Positions 23,640-32,793 of a stretch of 64,000 bases of DNA are shown here, piece by piece. A program made the position numbers and the translations under genes. Source of the stretch: Streptomyces sp. CB02056 (GTDB lineage Bacteria > Actinomycetota > Actinomycetes > Streptomycetales > Streptomycetaceae); assembly GCF_001905545.1 (NCBI RefSeq), contig NZ_LIPD01000004.1, forward strand, positions 186,001 to 250,000, in the 5' to 3' direction. How positions within the stretch are numbered: position 1 is the first letter of the stretch; each line of letters opens with the position of its first letter. The notes beneath the pieces are model-generated. The model was not told the origin of the DNA. It ran no database searches and saw nothing but the letters and a program-made list of their open reading frames with translations.

Positions 23640-25802
23640 TCAGTACGCCGAGGCGGCGTTCTCGGCGAGGACCGCCCGCAGCCGGGTGGTGCGCGACTGC
23701 GCCTGGCGCTCGGCGACGGCCTGGACGAGCGCCGGGCCCGCCGCGTGCACCACGGACAGGTGCCGCTCGCCGCGGCCGAAGGCGGTGTAGACCCACTGCC
23801 GGGTGAGCGCCTGGGCGGCGTCCTCCGGGACCACCACGACCGCGCCCGGCCAGCGCCGGCCGACCGCCTGGTGGACGGTCAGTGCCCAGCCGTGCCGCAG
23901 CCGGGCGGCCTCGGCCGGCGGGACGGTCCGGTGCGAGCCGTCCGCGTACTCCAGGTGCAGACCGGTGGCGTCGCCGTCCAGCACCCGGGCCGGGCGGGTG
24001 ACGCCGGGGGTGGGGGAGTCGACCACCCGGTCGCCCGGGTCGAAGCCGCCGAACCGGCCGGGGCCGGGGTTGAGCCGGGCCTTGGCGGCGGCGTTCAGCG
24101 CGCGGGTGCCGGCCGGGCCGCCGTGGCCCGGGGTGAGCAGCACCACCTGCTCGGCCGGGATGCCCAGCGCGCGCGGGATGGAGTCGGTGAGCAGCTGGAC
24201 GGCGCGGTGGACGGCCTCGCCGGCGTCCTTGGCGGTCAGGATGACCACCTCCTTGTCCGGCGCCTCGACGGGCTGGAGCTCGCCGATGCCGACACCGGAG
24301 ACCAGCTCGCCGATCGGGCCGAAGTCCGGGGTGCGGGAGGCGACCGCCGGGCAGGCCTTGGCGGCCAGCAGGTCGGCGAAGACCCGCCCGGGGCCGGCCG
24401 ACCAGAGCTGCCCCGGGTCCCCGCTGAGCACCAGCCGGGTGCCGTCGGCCAGCGACTCCAGGACGACGGCGGCCAGGTCGACGTCCAGCAGCGGGGCGTC
24501 CAGCACGACCAGCAGGTCCAGGGCGAGCGTGCCGTCCGGGGCGCGGCCGGGGCCGGCGGCGCCGGAGAGCAGCTCGGCGAGGGTGACCACGGGGGCCCCG
24601 GCGCCCGCCTCGGCGAGTGCGGCGAGGGAGTCCCGGCCCTGGTCCGTCCAGGTGGCGGCCCAGGCCCGCAGCCCGAGGCCGCGGGCGGCGGCGACCAGCG
24701 CGGCCGGCTCGGCGCGGGCCGCCTCGCCGCCGGTGTGCAGCACCAGGGCGTGCTCGGCGACGGCCTTGATCAGGGCGGTCGCGGAGGAGGACGAGGCGGC
24801 CTCGGCGGCGGCCGCCCAGGCGGCCGGGCCGGGGGCGGCGGGGGGCTGCTGGGCGGAGCCCTCGGCGGCCTCCGCCCCGGGCTCCGCGTGCTCGGAATCG
24901 TCGGCCTCCCCGGCCTCCTCGGCATCCTCGCCCGGCACGAAGGTGGCCATCAGCTGGAGCAGCTTCTCGGCGAGGCTGTCCTCGGCCATCGCCAGCCCGG
25001 CCAGGGCGAGCAGCGTCCGGGTCGGCGCCTCGGCCTCCTCGTCGCCCCCCGCCGCGTGCGCCTCGGGGCCGGCCAGCTCCTCCTGGAAGGAGAGCACCCG
25101 CCCGTCCTCGACGGCGGCCTGGATCGCGGTGGCCGGCTCGGGCATCCGGAGCCGGTCGAGCCCGACCGCCACCTCGGCCAGCTCCAGGGCGGAGTGCCCG
25201 CGCAGCGCCGCCTGCTCCAGCAGCCACGGCACCAGCGCCCGGGCGCGGCGCTCGTCGCCCGGGCCGGCGCCGGCGCCGAGCAGCTCCCGGGCGAAGCCGT
25301 CCGCGTGCTCGGGCCGGACGCCGGGCAGGCCCAGCACCGTCCACGGGTCCTCGCGCAGCCGTGCGGGCGCCTCCTCGCCGAGCGCGGCCACGGCGGCGGC
25401 CGCCAGGTCGGCCGGGGCGCCGCCGGCGGTCAGCACCTCGACGGTGGCGCGGAGCACCTCCTCGCGCTGCCGGTCGGACACCACCGGGGCGGGGGCGGCC
25501 GGGGCGGGAACCCGGGTCGGAACGGGGGCGGCCGGGACCGGGGCCGCAGCGGCCGGCTCCGGCTCCCCGGGCTCCGACCCTCCGGGCTCCGGGGCCTCCT
25601 CCGTCGGATCCTCCTCAGCCGGGGCTTCCGCCATCGAGGCCTCCGCCCGGGCGGCACCCGCCCGTGCGGCACGGTCCGCGGCGTCCTCCGGCTGCATGCC
25701 GCGGATCTGCCGGGCCAGCTCCGCGAACTTCGCGGCCTTCGCCTCCGGGGTCAGCTTGGCCCCGGCGGTCACCTCCGGAGCGCCGTTCCCCGTGTCAGTC
25801 AT
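23640..25802 (-). CDS. RecD-like helicase-fold protein with degenerate ATPase motifs
   Basis: 720 residues. An N-terminal Ala/Pro/Glu-rich region is followed by a helix-hairpin-helix segment (PWTVLGLPGVRPEHA, near residue 150) and a RecD2-like superfamily 1 helicase core. Late motifs are recognisable: SGDPGQLWSAGPGRVF (motif III, near 459), HGWALTVHQAVGRRWPGAVVVVP (motif V, near 640) and QWVYTAFGRGERHLSVV (motif VI, near 670). The expected P-loop, near residue 344, reads ALVLHTGGEAARAEPAAL with no GKT. The Walker B/motif II region reads LLVVLDAPLLD instead of DExx. ATP hydrolysis is therefore doubtful, and a DNA-binding or structural role is more likely. The ATG at 25802 follows GGAG. Confidence 0.75.
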   Translation of the reverse strand: MTDTGNGAPEVTAGAKLTPEAKAAKFAELARQIRGMQPEDAADRAARAGAARAEASMAEAPAEEDPTEEAPEPGGSEPGEPEPAAAAPVPAAPVPTRVPAPAAPAPVVSDRQREEVLRATVEVLTAGGAPADLAAAAVAALGEEAPARLREDPWTVLGLPGVRPEHADGFARELLGAGAGPGDERRARALVPWLLEQAALRGHSALELAEVAVGLDRLRMPEPATAIQAAVEDGRVLSFQEELAGPEAHAAGGDEEAEAPTRTLLALAGLAMAEDSLAEKLLQLMATFVPGEDAEEAGEADDSEHAEPGAEAAEGSAQQPPAAPGPAAWAAAAEAASSSSATALIKAVAEHALVLHTGGEAARAEPAALVAAARGLGLRAWAATWTDQGRDSLAALAEAGAGAPVVTLAELLSGAAGPGRAPDGTLALDLLVVLDAPLLDVDLAAVVLESLADGTRLVLSGDPGQLWSAGPGRVFADLLAAKACPAVASRTPDFGPIGELVSGVGIGELQPVEAPDKEVVILTAKDAGEAVHRAVQLLTDSIPRALGIPAEQVVLLTPGHGGPAGTRALNAAAKARLNPGPGRFGGFDPGDRVVDSPTPGVTRPARVLDGDATGLHLEYADGSHRTVPPAEAARLRHGWALTVHQAVGRRWPGAVVVVPEDAAQALTRQWVYTAFGRGERHLSVVHAAGPALVQAVAERQAQSRTTRLRAVLAENAASAY

Positions 25803-25861
25803 CGTCGTCCGCTCCAAAGGTCACTCCACTGCAGGTTCTGCTCGACGACCCGGGCCGGTGG

Positions 25862-26842
25862 TCACAGCTCCGTCCACCCCTGGTCCGGGTAGTGGTGCAC
25901 CGGCGACGAGATGTCGTCCAGCGCACCACGGATCTCATCCGGAAGCGTAAGCGCCTCCACCGACAGCGCCGACTGCAGCTGGGCCACCGTCCGGGCTCCG
26001 ACCAGGGCGCTCGCCACCCCGGGCCGGTCCCGGACCCAGGCCAGCGCGACGGCCAACGGGGTGCTGGCGAGCCCGTCGGCGGCGGTGGCGAGGGCGTCCA
26101 CGATCCGCCGCGAGCGCTCCCCGAGGTACGGCTGGACGAACCCGGACAGGTACGGCGAGGCGCCGCGCGAGTCCTGCGGGACGCCGTGCCGGTACTTGCC
26201 GGTGAGCACCCCGCGCCCGAGCGGCGAGCCGGCCAGCACGCCGACCCCGGCGTCCAGCGCGGCGGGCAGCGCCTCCCGCTCGATGCCGCGCTGGAGCAGC
26301 GAGTACTCCAGCTGCGCCCCGGCCAGCGGCACCCGCCCGTGGTGGGCGTGCTGCCAGGCGGCGGACTTGGCGAGCTGCCAGCCGCTGAAGTCGCAGACCC
26401 CGACGTAGCGGGCGCGCCCGGAGGAGACGGCGATGTCGAGGGCGCTGAGCGTCTCCTCGACCGGGGTCACCGGATCGAAGGAGTGCACCTGCCACAGGTC
26501 GACGTAGTCGGTGCCGAGCCGGCGCAGCGAGGCGTCCAGGGCGGCGAGCAGGTGGCCGCGCGAGCCGTCGAAGCGGCGGGCGGACTCGGGGACGCTGCCG
26601 GCCTTGGTGGCGATGACGAGTTCGGAGCGGGGGACCAGGCTGTCGGTGAGCCGGGAGATCAGGTACTCGGCGCCGCCGTCCGCGTACACGTCGGCGGTGT
26701 CGACCAGGTTGCCGCCGGCGTCGACGAACTCCTTGAGCTGCTCGGCGGCCTCCTGCTCGTCGGTGTCGCGGCCCCAGGTCATGGTGCCGAGGCCGAGTCG
26801 GGAGACCTGGAGGCCGGTACGGCCGAGGTGACGCTTTTCCAT
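25862..26842 (-). CDS. Aldo/keto reductase
   Basis: 326 residues, a TIM-barrel NADPH-dependent reductase of the AKR superfamily, close to the AKR11/voltage-gated-potassium-channel-beta-like group. The catalytic tetrad is visible: Asp and Tyr in DTADVYADGGAE, Lys in VIATKAGS, His in WQVHSFDP. The C-terminal SALVGARTVAQLQSAL segment binds the cofactor. The ATG follows GGAAGG by 8 bp. The carbonyl substrate is unknown. Divergent from the F420-type oxidoreductase gene; the 240-bp gap between holds no further gene. Confidence 0.9.
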   Translation of the reverse strand: MEKRHLGRTGLQVSRLGLGTMTWGRDTDEQEAAEQLKEFVDAGGNLVDTADVYADGGAEYLISRLTDSLVPRSELVIATKAGSVPESARRFDGSRGHLLAALDASLRRLGTDYVDLWQVHSFDPVTPVEETLSALDIAVSSGRARYVGVCDFSGWQLAKSAAWQHAHHGRVPLAGAQLEYSLLQRGIEREALPAALDAGVGVLAGSPLGRGVLTGKYRHGVPQDSRGASPYLSGFVQPYLGERSRRIVDALATAADGLASTPLAVALAWVRDRPGVASALVGARTVAQLQSALSVEALTLPDEIRGALDDISSPVHHYPDQGWTEL

Positions 26843-27082
26843 CGGACGGGCCTTCCACTGGCCGGTGGCCCCGGGAGCCCCGGCGGCCCTGTGAACGCGC
26901 AGGTGGGGAGAGCGCTCCCCACGTCGGCTGAGCGTAGCGGCCGGTGCGCGGAGAGAGGTGCAGACCCGCAGAACGATCAACAGCACCGGTGTGACCGGAT
27001 CCACCCCTACCCGTCAGTAGCGTGTTCGGTGCGGGCACGGTTACCCTCGCGACCAACCCCAACCCACTGGAAGGTGCGGCAG

Positions 27083-28129
27083 ATGCGACTCGGGATCAAC
27101 CTCGGCTACTGGGGACTCGGCATGGACGCCGACAACATCGCCGTGGCCCAGGAGGCGGACCGCCTCGGCTACTCCGTCTGCTGGGCGGCGGAGGCGTACG
27201 GCTCGGACGCCGCGACGGTGCTCAGCTTCGTCGCCGCGAAGACCGAGCGGATCGACGTCGGCTCGGCCATCTTCCAGATCCCGGCGCGCACCCCGGCGAT
27301 GACCGCGATGACCGCCGCGACCCTGGACACCCTGTCCGGCGGCCGGTTCCGGCTCGGCCTCGGCGTCTCCGGCCCGCAGGTGTCCGAGGGCTGGTACGGG
27401 GTGAAGTTCGACAAGCCGCTCGCCCGCACCCGCGAGTACGTGGAGATCATCCGCAAGGCGATGTCCCGCGAGCGCCTGGTGCACGAGGGCGAGCACTGGA
27501 CGCTCCCGCTGCCCGGCGGCCCCGGCAAGCCGATCAAGCTCACCGTGCACCCGGTGCGCGAACACATCCCGCTGTACATCGCCGCGATCGGGCCCAAGAA
27601 CCTGGAGCTGACCGGCGAGATCGCCGACGGCTGGCTCGGCATCTTCTTCTCGCCCGAGCACGCCGCGCTCTCCCTCGACCCGCTGACGGCCGGCCGCGCC
27701 AAGGCCGGGAGGACGCTGGAGGGCTTCGACCTCTGCCCGACCGTGAACCTCGCGGTCGGCGAGGACATCAAGGCCGGTGTCGACGCCCTGCGCTCGTACG
27801 CCGCGCTCTACATCGGCGGCATGGGCAGCAAGGAGAAGAACTTCTACAACCAGCTCGCCCGGCGGATGGGCTACGAGCAGGCCGCCGACGAGGTCCAGGA
27901 GAAGTACCTCGCCCGGGACCACGCGGGCGCCGCGGCCGCCGTCCCGCACGACCTGATCGACGCCACCTCGCTGATCGGCGACACCGCCCGGATCGCCGAC
28001 CGGATGCAGGCCTACGCCGAGGCGGGCGTCACCACGCTCACCCTGGCCCCGGCCGGGTTCACCCTGGACGAGCGGATCCTGGCGCTGCGCACCGGTGTCG
28101 AGGCGCTGGAGCGCGCCGGACTGGCCTGA
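27083..28129 (+). CDS. LLM-class F420-dependent oxidoreductase
   Basis: 348 residues, luciferase-like monooxygenase TIM-barrel. The N-terminus MRLGINLGYWGLGMDADNI, TERIDVGSAIFQIPARTP and GRFRLGLGVSGPQVSEGWYG match the actinobacterial F420-binding branch (MSMEG_2256-like families). It would use reduced coenzyme F420 rather than FMN, in the cytosol. The start at 27083 has AAGG 8 bp upstream, and the long upstream open frame is shadow. It converges on corA with only 36 bp between. The substrate is unknown. Confidence 0.88.
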   Translation: MRLGINLGYWGLGMDADNIAVAQEADRLGYSVCWAAEAYGSDAATVLSFVAAKTERIDVGSAIFQIPARTPAMTAMTAATLDTLSGGRFRLGLGVSGPQVSEGWYGVKFDKPLARTREYVEIIRKAMSRERLVHEGEHWTLPLPGGPGKPIKLTVHPVREHIPLYIAAIGPKNLELTGEIADGWLGIFFSPEHAALSLDPLTAGRAKAGRTLEGFDLCPTVNLAVGEDIKAGVDALRSYAALYIGGMGSKEKNFYNQLARRMGYEQAADEVQEKYLARDHAGAAAAVPHDLIDATSLIGDTARIADRMQAYAEAGVTTLTLAPAGFTLDERILALRTGVEALERAGLA

Positions 28130-28165
28130 CCGGGGCCGGGTGTCCGAGCGGCCCGCCCGGCGGCG

Positions 28166-29155
28166 CTACAGCCAGTCGTGCCGCTTGAACACCCGGTGCA
28201 GCACCAGGCAGACCACCGTCATCAGCACCAGCACCGCCGGGTACCCCCAGATCTGGTGCAGCTCCGGCATGTGCTCGAAGTTCATCCCGTAGATGCCCGC
28301 GATCATGGTCGGTACGGCGGCCAGCGCCGCCCAGGCCGAGATCTTCCGCATGTCGTTGTTCTGCTGGACGCTGACCTGCGCCAGGTTGGCGTTCAGGATG
28401 TCGGAGAGCAGCCGGTCCATGCCGTCCACCTGGTCGTTCACCCGGGCCACGTGGTCGGCGACGTCCCGCAGGTAGGGCGCGGCCTCGGGGCGGACGAAGC
28501 GGGCGCCGCGCTCCAGGGCCAGCATCGGCTCCAGCAGCGGGCCGGTGGCCCGGCGCACGGACATCACCTGGCGCTTGTAGCCGTAGATCCGTCCGGCGGT
28601 GTCGCGGTCGACCCGGGAGGGGGAGAAGATGTCCGCCTCCAGTTCGTCCAGGTCGCTCTGGAGCCCGGCGGCCACGTCCATGTAGCCGTCGACGATCGTG
28701 TCGCAGACCGAGTGCAGCACCGAGCTGGGCCCGTACCGCAGCTGTTCGGGGTCCTGCTCCAGGGCGGCCCGCAGTCCGCCGAGCGGGCTGTCCTCGCCGT
28801 GCCGGACGGTCATCACGAAGTCCGGGCCGAGGAAGACCATCACCTCGCCGACCGTGACGACGTGCCCGCCGGGGTGGTAGCCGAGGGTCTTCAGCGCGAC
28901 GAACAGCGAGCCCTTGTACGCCTCCACCTTGGGGCGCTGGTGAGCGCTGACGGCGTCCTCGACGGCCAGCGGGTGCAGCGCGAACTCCTGGCCGACGCGG
29001 TCGAGTTCCTCGGCGGTGGGCTCGAACAGGCCTATCCAGACGAAGCCGTCCGGACCGGCCGCGCGGGCGGCGGCGAGTGCGCCGGCCAGGTCCTCGGGGG
29101 CCTCGATGCGGCGGCCGTCGTGGTAGGCGGCGCAGTGGACGATCATGCGGGCCAT
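28166..29155 (-). CDS. corA: CorA-family magnesium/cobalt transporter
   Basis: 329 residues. A large N-terminal cytosolic alpha/beta domain and long helical stalk precede two C-terminal transmembrane helices. The selectivity signature is present as YGMNF (in MIAGIYGMNFEHMPEL) at the end of the first. The protein ends in a basic VFKRHDWL tail. CorA pentamers conduct Mg2+ across the cytoplasmic membrane. The ATG at 29155 lacks a strong ribosome-binding site; an internal ATG at 29146 is possible. Divergent from the histidine phosphatase gene. Confidence 0.9.
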   Translation of the reverse strand: MARMIVHCAAYHDGRRIEAPEDLAGALAAARAAGPDGFVWIGLFEPTAEELDRVGQEFALHPLAVEDAVSAHQRPKVEAYKGSLFVALKTLGYHPGGHVVTVGEVMVFLGPDFVMTVRHGEDSPLGGLRAALEQDPEQLRYGPSSVLHSVCDTIVDGYMDVAAGLQSDLDELEADIFSPSRVDRDTAGRIYGYKRQVMSVRRATGPLLEPMLALERGARFVRPEAAPYLRDVADHVARVNDQVDGMDRLLSDILNANLAQVSVQQNNDMRKISAWAALAAVPTMIAGIYGMNFEHMPELHQIWGYPAVLVLMTVVCLVLHRVFKRHDWL

Positions 29156-29295
29156 TGTCACCCGAGCGGGGCCGTCCGGCACGGATCCGGGGGATTCCGG
29201 TCCACCGGCCCCCGGCGGCCGGGGCGGTGGCGGACCCGGCCGCCGCGGGCCGGACGGGCGGGAAATCCGGTCTCCACGGCCGGGCCCGGAGGCCG

Positions 29296-29301
29296 TAGGC
29301 T
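29296..29301 (+). promoter_or_regulatory. -10 element for a leaderless transcript
   Basis: TAGGCT ends 6 nt before the ATG at 29308, with no ribosome-binding site between. Confidence 0.45.
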
Positions 29302-29307
29302 GACCCC

Positions 29308-30000
29308 ATGCCCACCCTGCTGCTCGTCCGTCACGGCCGCTCCACCGCGAACACCGCCGGAATCCTGGCCGGTTGGACCCCCGGCGTGGACCTCGACGAC
29401 ACCGGCCGGGACCAGGCCGCCGCGCTGGCCGGCCGACTGGCCGGCATCCCGCTGGTGCGGGCGGTCAGCAGCCCGCTGGAGCGCTGCCGGCAGACGCTGG
29501 AGCCGCTGCTGGCGGTCCGGCCCGAGCTCGGGCCGCCGGCCGAGGACGAGCGGCTGGGGGAGTGCCACTACGGCGAGTGGACCGGCCGTCCGCTGGCCGA
29601 GCTGGCCAAGGAGCCGCTCTGGCGCACCGTGCAGGACCACGCCGCCGGGGCCGCCTTCCCCGGCGGGGAGTCGCTGCGCGAGCTGAGCCACCGCACGGTG
29701 GACGCGGTGCGCGAGTGGAACCGGAGGATCGCGGACGAGCACGGCGAGGACGCGGTCTGGATCGCCTGCTCGCACGGGGACGTGATCAAGGCCGTGGTGG
29801 CCGACGCGCTCGGGCTGCACCTGGACCACTTCCAGCGGATCAGCGTCGAGCCCTGTTCGGTCACCGCGATCCGCTACACCCCGCAGCGGCCCTTCGTGCT
29901 GAGGATGGGCGACACCGGCGACCTCGCCTCGCTCGCCCCCCGGCCGGGCCCGGCGGCGGCCACCCCGGCCGGCGACGCGGTGGTCGGCGGCACCGTCTAG
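29308..30000 (+). CDS. Histidine phosphatase family protein (MSMEG_4193-like phosphomutase family)
   Basis: 230 residues. The RHG motif LLLVRHGRSTANTAG holds the phospho-accepting His near residue 9; further catalytic residues are in SSPLERCRQT (Arg), ERLGECHYGEWTGR (Glu) and CSHGDVIKAV (second His). It belongs to the actinobacterial group that co-occurs with DUF3090, the SCO1664 family and mshC, as it does here. The ATG lies 6 nt after a TAGGCT -10 and is probably leaderless. The physiological substrate is not established. The 197-bp gap to the DUF3090 gene shows no terminator, so co-transcription is likely. Confidence 0.9.
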   Translation: MPTLLLVRHGRSTANTAGILAGWTPGVDLDDTGRDQAAALAGRLAGIPLVRAVSSPLERCRQTLEPLLAVRPELGPPAEDERLGECHYGEWTGRPLAELAKEPLWRTVQDHAAGAAFPGGESLRELSHRTVDAVREWNRRIADEHGEDAVWIACSHGDVIKAVVADALGLHLDHFQRISVEPCSVTAIRYTPQRPFVLRMGDTGDLASLAPRPGPAAATPAGDAVVGGTV

Positions 30001-30197
30001 GCCGCGCCGCCGACGGGCCGTCCGGGGAGGCGCCGTCCGCGGCGGCACCGTTCGCTTCCCCGGGTGCCACCCCGCCCGCGGCCGTCGGCTCGGCTCCCCG
30101 GCCGGAGCCCGAAGGTCGTAGGGTGACTAGCGAGTCCATCCGGCCGCGGCCCGCCCCCGGCGGAACCGCGCCGACCGACACGATCCGGAGCGAGAGC

Positions 30198-30767
30198 GTG
30201 CCCCGTCAGGTCTTCTTCTACGACCAGCCCGAACGGTTCGTGGCCGGCACCGTCGGCCAGCCCGGCGCCCGGGCGTTCTACCTTCAGGCCAGCGCCCGGG
30301 GCCGGATCACCAGCGTGCTGCTGGAGAAGACCCAGGTCGCGGCGCTCGCCGAGCGCATCGAGGAGGTCCTGGACGAGGCGCTGCGGCGCAGCGGCGGCGA
30401 CACGTCCATCCCGGCCGCCGCCCCGAACGACCTGCTCGACACCGCGCCGCTGGACCTCCCGCTCGAGCAGGAGTTCCGGGTCGGCACCATGGCCCTGGCC
30501 TGGGACAGCGTGGACGCCTGCCTGGTGGTCGAGGCGCAGGCGCTGGTCGAGGAGGAAGAGGAGGAGGACGCCGCCGAGGCGGCCTTCACCGACGACGAGA
30601 ACGGCCCGGACATGCTGCGGGTGCGGCTGTCCGGCGCGATGGCCCGGGTCTTCGCCAAGCGCGCGCTGGACCTGGTCGCGGCCGGCCGCAAGCCCTGCCC
30701 GTTCTGCAACCTGCCGCTCGACCCGGAGGGCCACCTGTGCCCGCGCGCGAACGGCTACCGGCGCTGA
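30198..30767 (+). CDS. DUF3090 family protein
   Basis: 189 residues. Signature stretches are QVFFYDQPERFVAGTVGQPGAR, FYLQASARGRITSVLLEKTQVA and the C-terminal cysteine group KPCPFCNLPLDPEGHLCPR, a CxxC...C pattern suggesting a metal site. The function is unknown; the family is nearly confined to actinobacteria and sits beside the histidine phosphatase and SCO1664-family genes. GTG at 30198 follows GGAGCGAGAGC. Its last 31 bp overlap the next gene, indicating coupled translation. Confidence 0.88.
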   Translation: MPRQVFFYDQPERFVAGTVGQPGARAFYLQASARGRITSVLLEKTQVAALAERIEEVLDEALRRSGGDTSIPAAAPNDLLDTAPLDLPLEQEFRVGTMALAWDSVDACLVVEAQALVEEEEEEDAAEAAFTDDENGPDMLRVRLSGAMARVFAKRALDLVAAGRKPCPFCNLPLDPEGHLCPRANGYRR

Positions 30768-31609
30768 ACACCGACACCCCGCCGCAGGCCGACCCGTCGG
30801 CCGCCGCCGCGCTGGCCGCCGACGTGCCCACCGCCCTCGCGCTGCTGCGCCAGGGCGGGCTGACGGTGCACGGGCGGCTCACCGACGCCTCCAACGCCGC
30901 GCTGTACTGCACGGTGGCGCACGGCTCGCTGAGCGCGCAGGCCGTCTACAAGCCGGTGGCCGGGGAGCGCCCGCTGTGGGACTTCCCGGACGGCACGCTG
31001 GCCGGCCGCGAGGTCGCCGCGTACGAGCTGTCCGCCGCGACCGGCTGGGCGCTGATCCCGCCGACCGTGCTGCGCGACGGCCCGCACGGGCCCGGCATGC
31101 TGCAGCTGTGGGTCGAGCCGGACCCGACGGCCGAGCCGCTGCTCGCGCTCCAGGACCCGCGCGGCCCGGAGGCGGGCTGGCTGCCGATCGTCCGGGCCGA
31201 GGTCGAGGGCGGACGGACGGCCCTGCTGGTGCACCACGACGACCGGCGGCTGCGCCGGCTCGCCGTCCTGGACGCGGTGCTCAACAACGCCGACCGCAAG
31301 GGCGGTCACCTGATCCCGGCCGCCGACGGCCGGGTGTACGGCATCGACCACGGCGTCACCTTCAACACCGAGGACAAGCTGCGCACCCTGCTCTGGGGCT
31401 GGGCCGGCGACCCGCTGCCCGCCGAGGCGCTGGAGGTGCTGGCCCGGCTGGCCGAACAGCTGGACGGCGAGCTCGCCGAGCGGCTCGCCCCGCACCTGAC
31501 GGCGGCCGAACTGGACGCCACCCGGGCCCGGGTGGCCGCGCTGCGCGGCTCCGGCCGGCACCCGCTGCCGCCCGAGGACTGGCCCGCGATCCCCTGGCCG
31601 CCGGTCTAG
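30737..31609 (+). CDS. SCO1664 family protein (PI3/PI4-kinase-like fold)
   Basis: 290 residues. The kinase-like core includes SLSAQAVYKPVAGERPLWDFP (phosphate-binding Lys region), AVLDAVLNNADRKGGHLI (catalytic-loop-like N and D) and GIDHGVTFN (DxG-like metal site). This resembles the phosphatidylinositol-3/4-kinase-related or HipA-like fold, but the substrate is unknown. The GTG start lies inside the DUF3090 gene, 6 bp after GGAGGG, so translation is coupled. This trio normally borders mshC; here an AraC regulator and a dioxygenase gene lie between them. Confidence 0.88.
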   Translation: MPARERLPALNTDTPPQADPSAAAALAADVPTALALLRQGGLTVHGRLTDASNAALYCTVAHGSLSAQAVYKPVAGERPLWDFPDGTLAGREVAAYELSAATGWALIPPTVLRDGPHGPGMLQLWVEPDPTAEPLLALQDPRGPEAGWLPIVRAEVEGGRTALLVHHDDRRLRRLAVLDAVLNNADRKGGHLIPAADGRVYGIDHGVTFNTEDKLRTLLWGWAGDPLPAEALEVLARLAEQLDGELAERLAPHLTAAELDATRARVAALRGSGRHPLPPEDWPAIPWPPV

Positions 31610-31738
31610 GACGGGGCTTCGGCGGGTCCGAACCGGAGCCCGAACCGGTGCCCCGGAGCGCCGGTGGTCCGGACCGCTCGTCGAAAACGGCGGCAGATGG
31701 TCTGGACCTGTCCCCGGAACAGGTCGCACACTGCTCCG

Positions 31739-32668
31739 ATGGATGTGCGACGGACGACCCCCACCCCCCGAACCACGCCGGACCTGCCGTTGCACCGGTT
31801 ACAGGTCCCGCTGCCCCAGCTGCTCCCCTTCGCCATCGGCAGTTTCGACGCGATCGGCCCGCTCTCCCGGGCCGGCTTCCCCCACCGGCACTCGTTCTAC
31901 GAGATCGTCCACGTCACCGGCGGCCACGGCGCCCACGTCCTGGACCTCGTCCACCGGCCGCTGGCGCCACCGCAGTTGTGCGTGATCACGCCCGGCCAGG
32001 TGCACTACTGGGCGGACGCCGAGGAGTTGGTCGGCCGGGTCGTCCTGTTCAACGAGGACTTCCTGCTCGGCCACCCCCAGGACCTCGCCGCCCTGCGGGC
32101 GCTGGCCACCCGCCCGGCCCTCGCGCTCGGCGACCAGGCCGACGCCGTCGCCGCGCTGCTCGCCGACATGGAGTACGAGTACCGGACCAGGGGGCCCGGC
32201 TACCAGGGCGTGCTGCGGGCCAGCCTGCACATCCTGATCGTCCGGGCGCTGCGCGCCTGCGCCCCGGCCGACCGCCCGTCGGTGCCCGGCCGCCCGGCCG
32301 AAGTGGCCGCCGCCTTCACCCGGTTGATCGCCCGGCCGGGCGGGGTGCGGCACTCGGTGGCCTCCACCGCGCAGGAACTCGGCGTCTCCCCGGGGCACTT
32401 GCAGACCCTGGTGAAGCAGGCCACCGGCCGGACGCCCGGCGGTCTGATCCGCCGCCAGCAGACCTTGGAGGCCAAACGTCTGCTCGCCTGCACGGATTTG
32501 ACGATCCGTCAGGTCGCCAAGGAGGCGGGTTTCGTCGACCCGGCGTACTTCTGCCGGTTCTTCCGCCGGGAGACCGGGATGACCCCGGGGGAGTTCCGGT
32601 CCAGGGTCGACGGAAATCACCACGATCCCCGGATCATGTCCATCGCGGTCGCACCGGACGGCCCGTAA
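31739..32668 (+). CDS. AraC-family transcriptional regulator
   Basis: 309 residues. An N-terminal cupin-type sensor domain (GFPHRHSFYEIVHVTGG, LCVITPGQVHYW) is followed by a C-terminal double helix-turn-helix: STAQELGVSPGHLQTLVKQATGRTPGGLIRRQ and LTIRQVAKEAGFVDPAYFCRFFRRETGMTPGEFR. It is activator-type and most likely controls the dioxygenase gene 126 bp downstream in response to an aromatic or sugar (inference from adjacency). The ATG of MDVRR was chosen; no strong ribosome-binding site is visible, so a start further upstream is possible. Confidence 0.85.
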   Translation: MDVRRTTPTPRTTPDLPLHRLQVPLPQLLPFAIGSFDAIGPLSRAGFPHRHSFYEIVHVTGGHGAHVLDLVHRPLAPPQLCVITPGQVHYWADAEELVGRVVLFNEDFLLGHPQDLAALRALATRPALALGDQADAVAALLADMEYEYRTRGPGYQGVLRASLHILIVRALRACAPADRPSVPGRPAEVAAAFTRLIARPGGVRHSVASTAQELGVSPGHLQTLVKQATGRTPGGLIRRQQTLEAKRLLACTDLTIRQVAKEAGFVDPAYFCRFFRRETGMTPGEFRSRVDGNHHDPRIMSIAVAPDGP

Positions 32669-32793
32669 CTTTGCTGGTGGCCACCGGTGGCCGGTCCGGC
32701 GCGCACGGACGGGCGGCCGGTCCGGCCCTTGTCATGCCCCCACCATGGCAAGGGCCGCCCCCACCCCCCCGCCTCACGATAAGGAGACGGCGC

